Source: Bradyrhizobium sp. Ce-3
GTDB lineage: Bacteria > Pseudomonadota > Alphaproteobacteria > Rhizobiales > Xanthobacteraceae
Assembly: GCF_022835695.1 (NCBI RefSeq)
Contig: NZ_BQUV01000001.1
Span: 248,001 to 312,000 of the forward strand
Length of the DNA: 64,000 bases
Direction of reading: 5' to 3'
Shown here: piece after piece, positions 61,284 to 64,000 of the stretch
Position numbering within the stretch: position 1 is the stretch's first letter
Layout: each line of letters opens with the position of its first letter
Program-made: the position numbers and the translations under genes
The notes under the pieces: generated by a model
The model's input: the letters and a program-made list of their open reading frames with translations, nothing else
What the model was told of the DNA's origin: nothing
The model's database searches: none

Positions 61284-63563
61284 ATGGTCCAGAAGCGCGA
61301 CGTTCCCGGTATCCGACCCTACAATGCTCCGGCCGGCGGCTGGGGTGCCCTCAAGGCCACCGCGACAGCGGTTCGCGACCAGATGGATCTGGTCGAGGCA
61401 CCGATCACGCTCTTGCGCACCAACAAGCCCGACGGCTTCGATTGTCCGGGCTGCGCCTGGCCGGACAAGGAGCATACCTCCACCTTCCAGTTCTGCGAGA
61501 ACGGCGCCAAGGCCGTGACCTGGGAGGCGACCAGCAAGCGCGTCACGCCGGACTTCTTCGCCGGCCACACCGTCACCGAGTTGCTGACCTGGAGCGACTT
61601 CCATCTCGAGAACGAGGGCCGCCTGACCGATCCCCTCGCCTATGACGCGGTGTCCGACACCTACCAGCCGATCAGCTGGGACAACGCCTTCGCGCGGATC
61701 GGCGAGAGCCTGCGCGCGCTGCCCGACCCCAACATGGCCGAGTTCTACACTTCGGGCCGCGCCTCGAACGAGGCTGCCTTCCTGTTCCAGATCTTCGCGC
61801 GCGAATACGGCAGCAACAATTTCCCCGATTGCTCCAACATGTGCCACGAGGCGACCAGCGTCGGGCTGCCGCAATCGATCGGCATCGGCAAGGGCACGGT
61901 GTCGCTGGACGATTTCGACCATTGCGAGCTGATCATCGCGATGGGCCACAACCCCGGCACCAACCATCCGCGCATGATGGGCACGCTGTGGGAGGTCTCG
62001 CGCCGCGGCGCGCCGATCATCGTGTTCAACCCGTTGCGCGAACGCGCGCTGGAGCGCTTTGCCGATCCGCAGGACCCGATCGAGATGGCGACGCTCGGCT
62101 CGACGCGGATCGCCTCGACCTATTACCAGCCGAAGGTCGGCGCCGACGCCGCGGTGCTGAAGGGCGTCATGAAGGCGCTGATCGAGCAGGACGACGCGAG
62201 CCATGACGTGCTCGACCACGCTTTCATCGCCGAGCACACCAACGGCTTTGCGGCGTTCGCCGCCGACCTGCGCACCACGGCGTGGGAGGCGATCGAGACG
62301 GTCTCCGGCTTCAGCCGCGCCCAGCTCGGCGAGGTCGCCGCCGCCTACGCGAAATCCAACGCCACCATCGTCACCTACGGCATGGGCATCACCCAGCACA
62401 TGCGCGGCACCGACAACGTGCAGCAGATCGCAAACCTGCTGCTCTTGAAGGGCAACTACGGCAAGCCCGGCGCCGGCATCTGCCCGCTGCGCGGCCACTC
62501 CAACGTGCAGGGCAATCGCACCGTCGGGATCACCGAGAAGCCCAACATCCCGATGTTCGAGGGCATCGAGCGCACCTTCGGCTTCAAGCCGCCACGCCAT
62601 CACGGCCATGACGCGGTCGCCGCGATGGAGGCGATCGACGACGGACGATCCAAGGTGCTGATCTGCCTCGGCGGCAATTTCGCCATCGCCTTGCCCGACC
62701 CCGAACGTTGCACGGCCGCGATGCGCAAGCTCGAGCTTGCGGTGCATCTCGGCACCAAGTTGAACCGCTCCCATCTGTTGGTCGGCAAGCAGTCGATCAT
62801 CCTGCCGGTGCTGGGCCGCACCGAGCGCGACATCCAGGCCTCCGGGCCGCAGGTCGTCACCGTCGAGGATTCGATGTCGATGGTGCACGCCTCGCGCGGC
62901 AAGCTGACCCCGGCCTCCGAGAACCTGCTTTCGGAATCGGCGATCGTTGCCGGCATGGCAATGGCGACCTTGCCCGCGAGCAAGGTGCCGTGGACCGATC
63001 TGATCGCCGATTACGACCGCATCCGCGACGCCATCGAGGGCGTGTTCCCCGACTTCAGGGATTACAACGCGCGGATCCGGATTCCCGGCGGCTTCCGCCT
63101 GCCACTGCCGCCAACCGAGCGCAAATGGACCACGCCGTCGGGCAAGGCCGAATTCCTGATCTTCGACGGCCTCGACGAGGATCCGGTGCTGACGGACAAG
63201 TCAGTCCTCAAGCTCGCGACGATCCGCAGCCACGATCAGTACAACACCACGATCTACGGGTTGAACGACCGCTATCGCGGCGTGTTCGGACGTCGCGACG
63301 TGCTGTTCGCCAACGAAGCGGACCTCACCGCGCGCGGCCTTGCCCATGGCGATCTCGTCGAGATCGAGACCGCGCTGCCCTCGGGCGCGCCGCGCCGCCT
63401 CACGCTCACGGCCATCGTCTACGACATCGCCCGCGGCTCGGTCGCCGCCTATTATCCCGAAGCCAACGGCCTGGTGCCGCTCGACTATCAGGACAAGGAA
63501 AGCGGCACCCCGTCGTACAAATCGGTGCCGGTGCATGTTCGGCGGGCGACCCAAGCGGCGTAA
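61284..63563 (+). CDS. FdhF/YdeP-family molybdopterin oxidoreductase
   Basis: The start is ATG 61284 (MVQKRDVPGIRPYNAPAGGW), with GGGAGGAC upstream; an open upstream extension has weaker support. The 759-residue protein has the bis-MGD oxidoreductase fold. CPGCAWPD near residue 75 is the YdeP-type partial cluster motif, and NMCHEATSVGLPQSIGIG carries a Cys at the place of the formate dehydrogenase Mo-ligand. GHNPGTNHPRMMGTLWEVSR and GKPGAGICPLRGHSNVQGNR follow. YdeP members have been linked to acid or oxidative stress; no partner subunit is nearby. The end carries a molybdopterin dinucleotide-binding domain (LFANEADLTARGLAHGDLVE). Confidence 0.92.
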   Translation: MVQKRDVPGIRPYNAPAGGWGALKATATAVRDQMDLVEAPITLLRTNKPDGFDCPGCAWPDKEHTSTFQFCENGAKAVTWEATSKRVTPDFFAGHTVTELLTWSDFHLENEGRLTDPLAYDAVSDTYQPISWDNAFARIGESLRALPDPNMAEFYTSGRASNEAAFLFQIFAREYGSNNFPDCSNMCHEATSVGLPQSIGIGKGTVSLDDFDHCELIIAMGHNPGTNHPRMMGTLWEVSRRGAPIIVFNPLRERALERFADPQDPIEMATLGSTRIASTYYQPKVGADAAVLKGVMKALIEQDDASHDVLDHAFIAEHTNGFAAFAADLRTTAWEAIETVSGFSRAQLGEVAAAYAKSNATIVTYGMGITQHMRGTDNVQQIANLLLLKGNYGKPGAGICPLRGHSNVQGNRTVGITEKPNIPMFEGIERTFGFKPPRHHGHDAVAAMEAIDDGRSKVLICLGGNFAIALPDPERCTAAMRKLELAVHLGTKLNRSHLLVGKQSIILPVLGRTERDIQASGPQVVTVEDSMSMVHASRGKLTPASENLLSESAIVAGMAMATLPASKVPWTDLIADYDRIRDAIEGVFPDFRDYNARIRIPGGFRLPLPPTERKWTTPSGKAEFLIFDGLDEDPVLTDKSVLKLATIRSHDQYNTTIYGLNDRYRGVFGRRDVLFANEADLTARGLAHGDLVEIETALPSGAPRRLTLTAIVYDIARGSVAAYYPEANGLVPLDYQDKESGTPSYKSVPVHVRRATQAA

Positions 63564-63570
63564 CGGCTGT

Positions 63571-63659
63571 CGTAGCCCGGATGGAGCGGAGCGAAATCCG
63601 GGGACGCTTCATCCGCGGATAGGTCTGTCCCGGATATCGCTTCGCTCATCCGGGCTGCG
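63571..63659. repeat. Palindromic repeat family E, copy 3
   Basis: The 89-base element starts CGTAGCCCGGATGGAGCGGA and ends TCGCTCATCCGGGCTGCG. It lies between the convergent molybdoenzyme and MFS genes. Confidence 0.85.
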
Positions 63660-63665
63660 GGAATC

Positions 63666-64000
63666 TCACCTTGCATTGGCCGGCGCGTGGGTCGGCCACA
63701 GATCGGCACGCCAGTGCAGCGCGATCGCCAGCATCGCGATGAAGCCGGCGGCGGCGAGCAGCGTGCCGGTCGCGGTGTAGCCGATCAGGTCGATCAGGCT
63801 GCCGGCCGCGAGCAGGCCGAGCGGCAGGCCGTAGATCACCATCATGCGCACGCCCATCACCCGGCCGCGCAGATGCGCGCTGGCGTTGCGCATCAGCATC
63901 ACCGCGGCCGAGATCATCGACATGCTCTGCGCGATGCCGGCCAGCACCAGGCAGGCCATCGCCACCGGCATGGTCCGCAGTTCGACGAACACCAGCAGCA
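63666..64000 (-). CDS. MFS transporter, 5'-truncated by window edge
   Basis: The frame is open to the window end and continues beyond it, so the start lies outside; about 110 C-terminal residues are visible. They contain about four membrane helices (PVAMACLVLAGIAQSMSMIS, LPLGLLAAGSLIDLIGYTAT, TLLAAAGFIAMLAIAL). The loop RNASAHLRGRVMGVRMMVIY has the Arg-Gly-Arg-Val motif of MFS exporters of the EntS-like group. It is probably an exporter, but the family cannot be narrowed from this part. Confidence 0.8.
   Translation of the reverse strand, partial: LLVFVELRTMPVAMACLVLAGIAQSMSMISAAVMLMRNASAHLRGRVMGVRMMVIYGLPLGLLAAGSLIDLIGYTATGTLLAAAGFIAMLAIALHWRADLWPTHAPANAR

Noticed and set aside
61263-62888. 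Minus-strand open frame of 541 codons in the molybdoenzyme gene
   Set aside because: No recognisable motif and fully antisense to a conserved protein.

Overview
The window is GC-rich, densely coded DNA from an alphaproteobacterium. Gene content (guaA/guaB, rsmB, rlmE next to ppx/gppA, many CoA-linked catabolic genes), codon use and the families of short palindromic intergenic repeats suggest Bradyrhizobium or a close relative such as Rhodopseudomonas. No taxonomic marker such as rRNA is present. No rRNA or tRNA gene, CRISPR array, transposase or integrase was recognised. No gene-free stretch exceeds about 300 bases if the small gene at 49799-49945 is real; otherwise 49540-50085 is the one exception.

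Layout. 1-6.8 kb: the tail of a MarR-type regulator, then an acyl-CoA catabolic operon on the minus strand (GntR/FCD regulator, crotonase-family enzyme, fused double acyl-CoA dehydrogenase, class III CoA-transferase), divergent from a single acyl-CoA dehydrogenase. 6.9-9.6 kb: two convergent, paralogous periplasmic substrate-binding proteins. 8.3-21.1 kb: two divergent operons for an aromatic meta-cleavage pathway. The plus operon encodes a four-component Rieske dioxygenase (reductase, alpha, beta, ferredoxin), a dihydrodiol dehydrogenase-type SDR, a TetR regulator with CymR-like signatures, a metal-site-degenerate extradiol dioxygenase homologue and an intact extradiol dioxygenase. The minus operon encodes an amidohydrolase (candidate decarboxylase), an unknown protein, an acyl-CoA ligase, a C-C bond hydrolase, a 2-oxopent-4-enoate hydratase and a binding protein. 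One operator-like palindrome lies between the operons. The gene set matches the logic of p-cumate-type degradation (dioxygenation, dehydrogenation, ring cleavage, decarboxylation, hydrolysis, hydration), but the substrate is inferred. The later aldolase and acetaldehyde dehydrogenase are not in the window.

21.1-32.4 kb: a housekeeping stretch bounded by guaA and guaB, with a small HxlR/MFS/SnoaL/cupin group, rsmB, a MAPEG protein, a metallophosphoesterase and an MDR-family oxidoreductase. 32.5-50 kb: membrane proteins, rlmE, ppx/gppA, a lone molybdenum hydroxylase large subunit, a MaoC-like protein, a DUF188 protein, an Uup-type ABC-F ATPase, a D-threonine aldolase-type enzyme, a LysR/MFS pair, a flavoprotein and an SDR. 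50-58.1 kb: a MaoC-like protein, an acyl-CoA synthetase, then a complete distal valine operon (mmsB, 3-hydroxyisobutyryl-CoA hydrolase, isobutyryl-CoA dehydrogenase, mmsA) divergent from its LysR regulator. 58.2-64 kb: a solitary ParB-like protein, a TetR/thioesterase/enoyl-CoA hydratase group with a clear operator, a YdeP-type molybdoenzyme and the end of an MFS gene.

How it fits together. If the aromatic substrate carries an isopropyl group, the meta-cleavage hydrolase would release isobutyrate. The CoA ligase in the same operon could activate it, and the valine operon in this window could oxidise isobutyryl-CoA. The palindromic repeats that fill many gaps after 23 kb are absent from the aromatic cluster, which ends beside the 3' end of guaA, a known integration hotspot; the cluster may therefore have been acquired.
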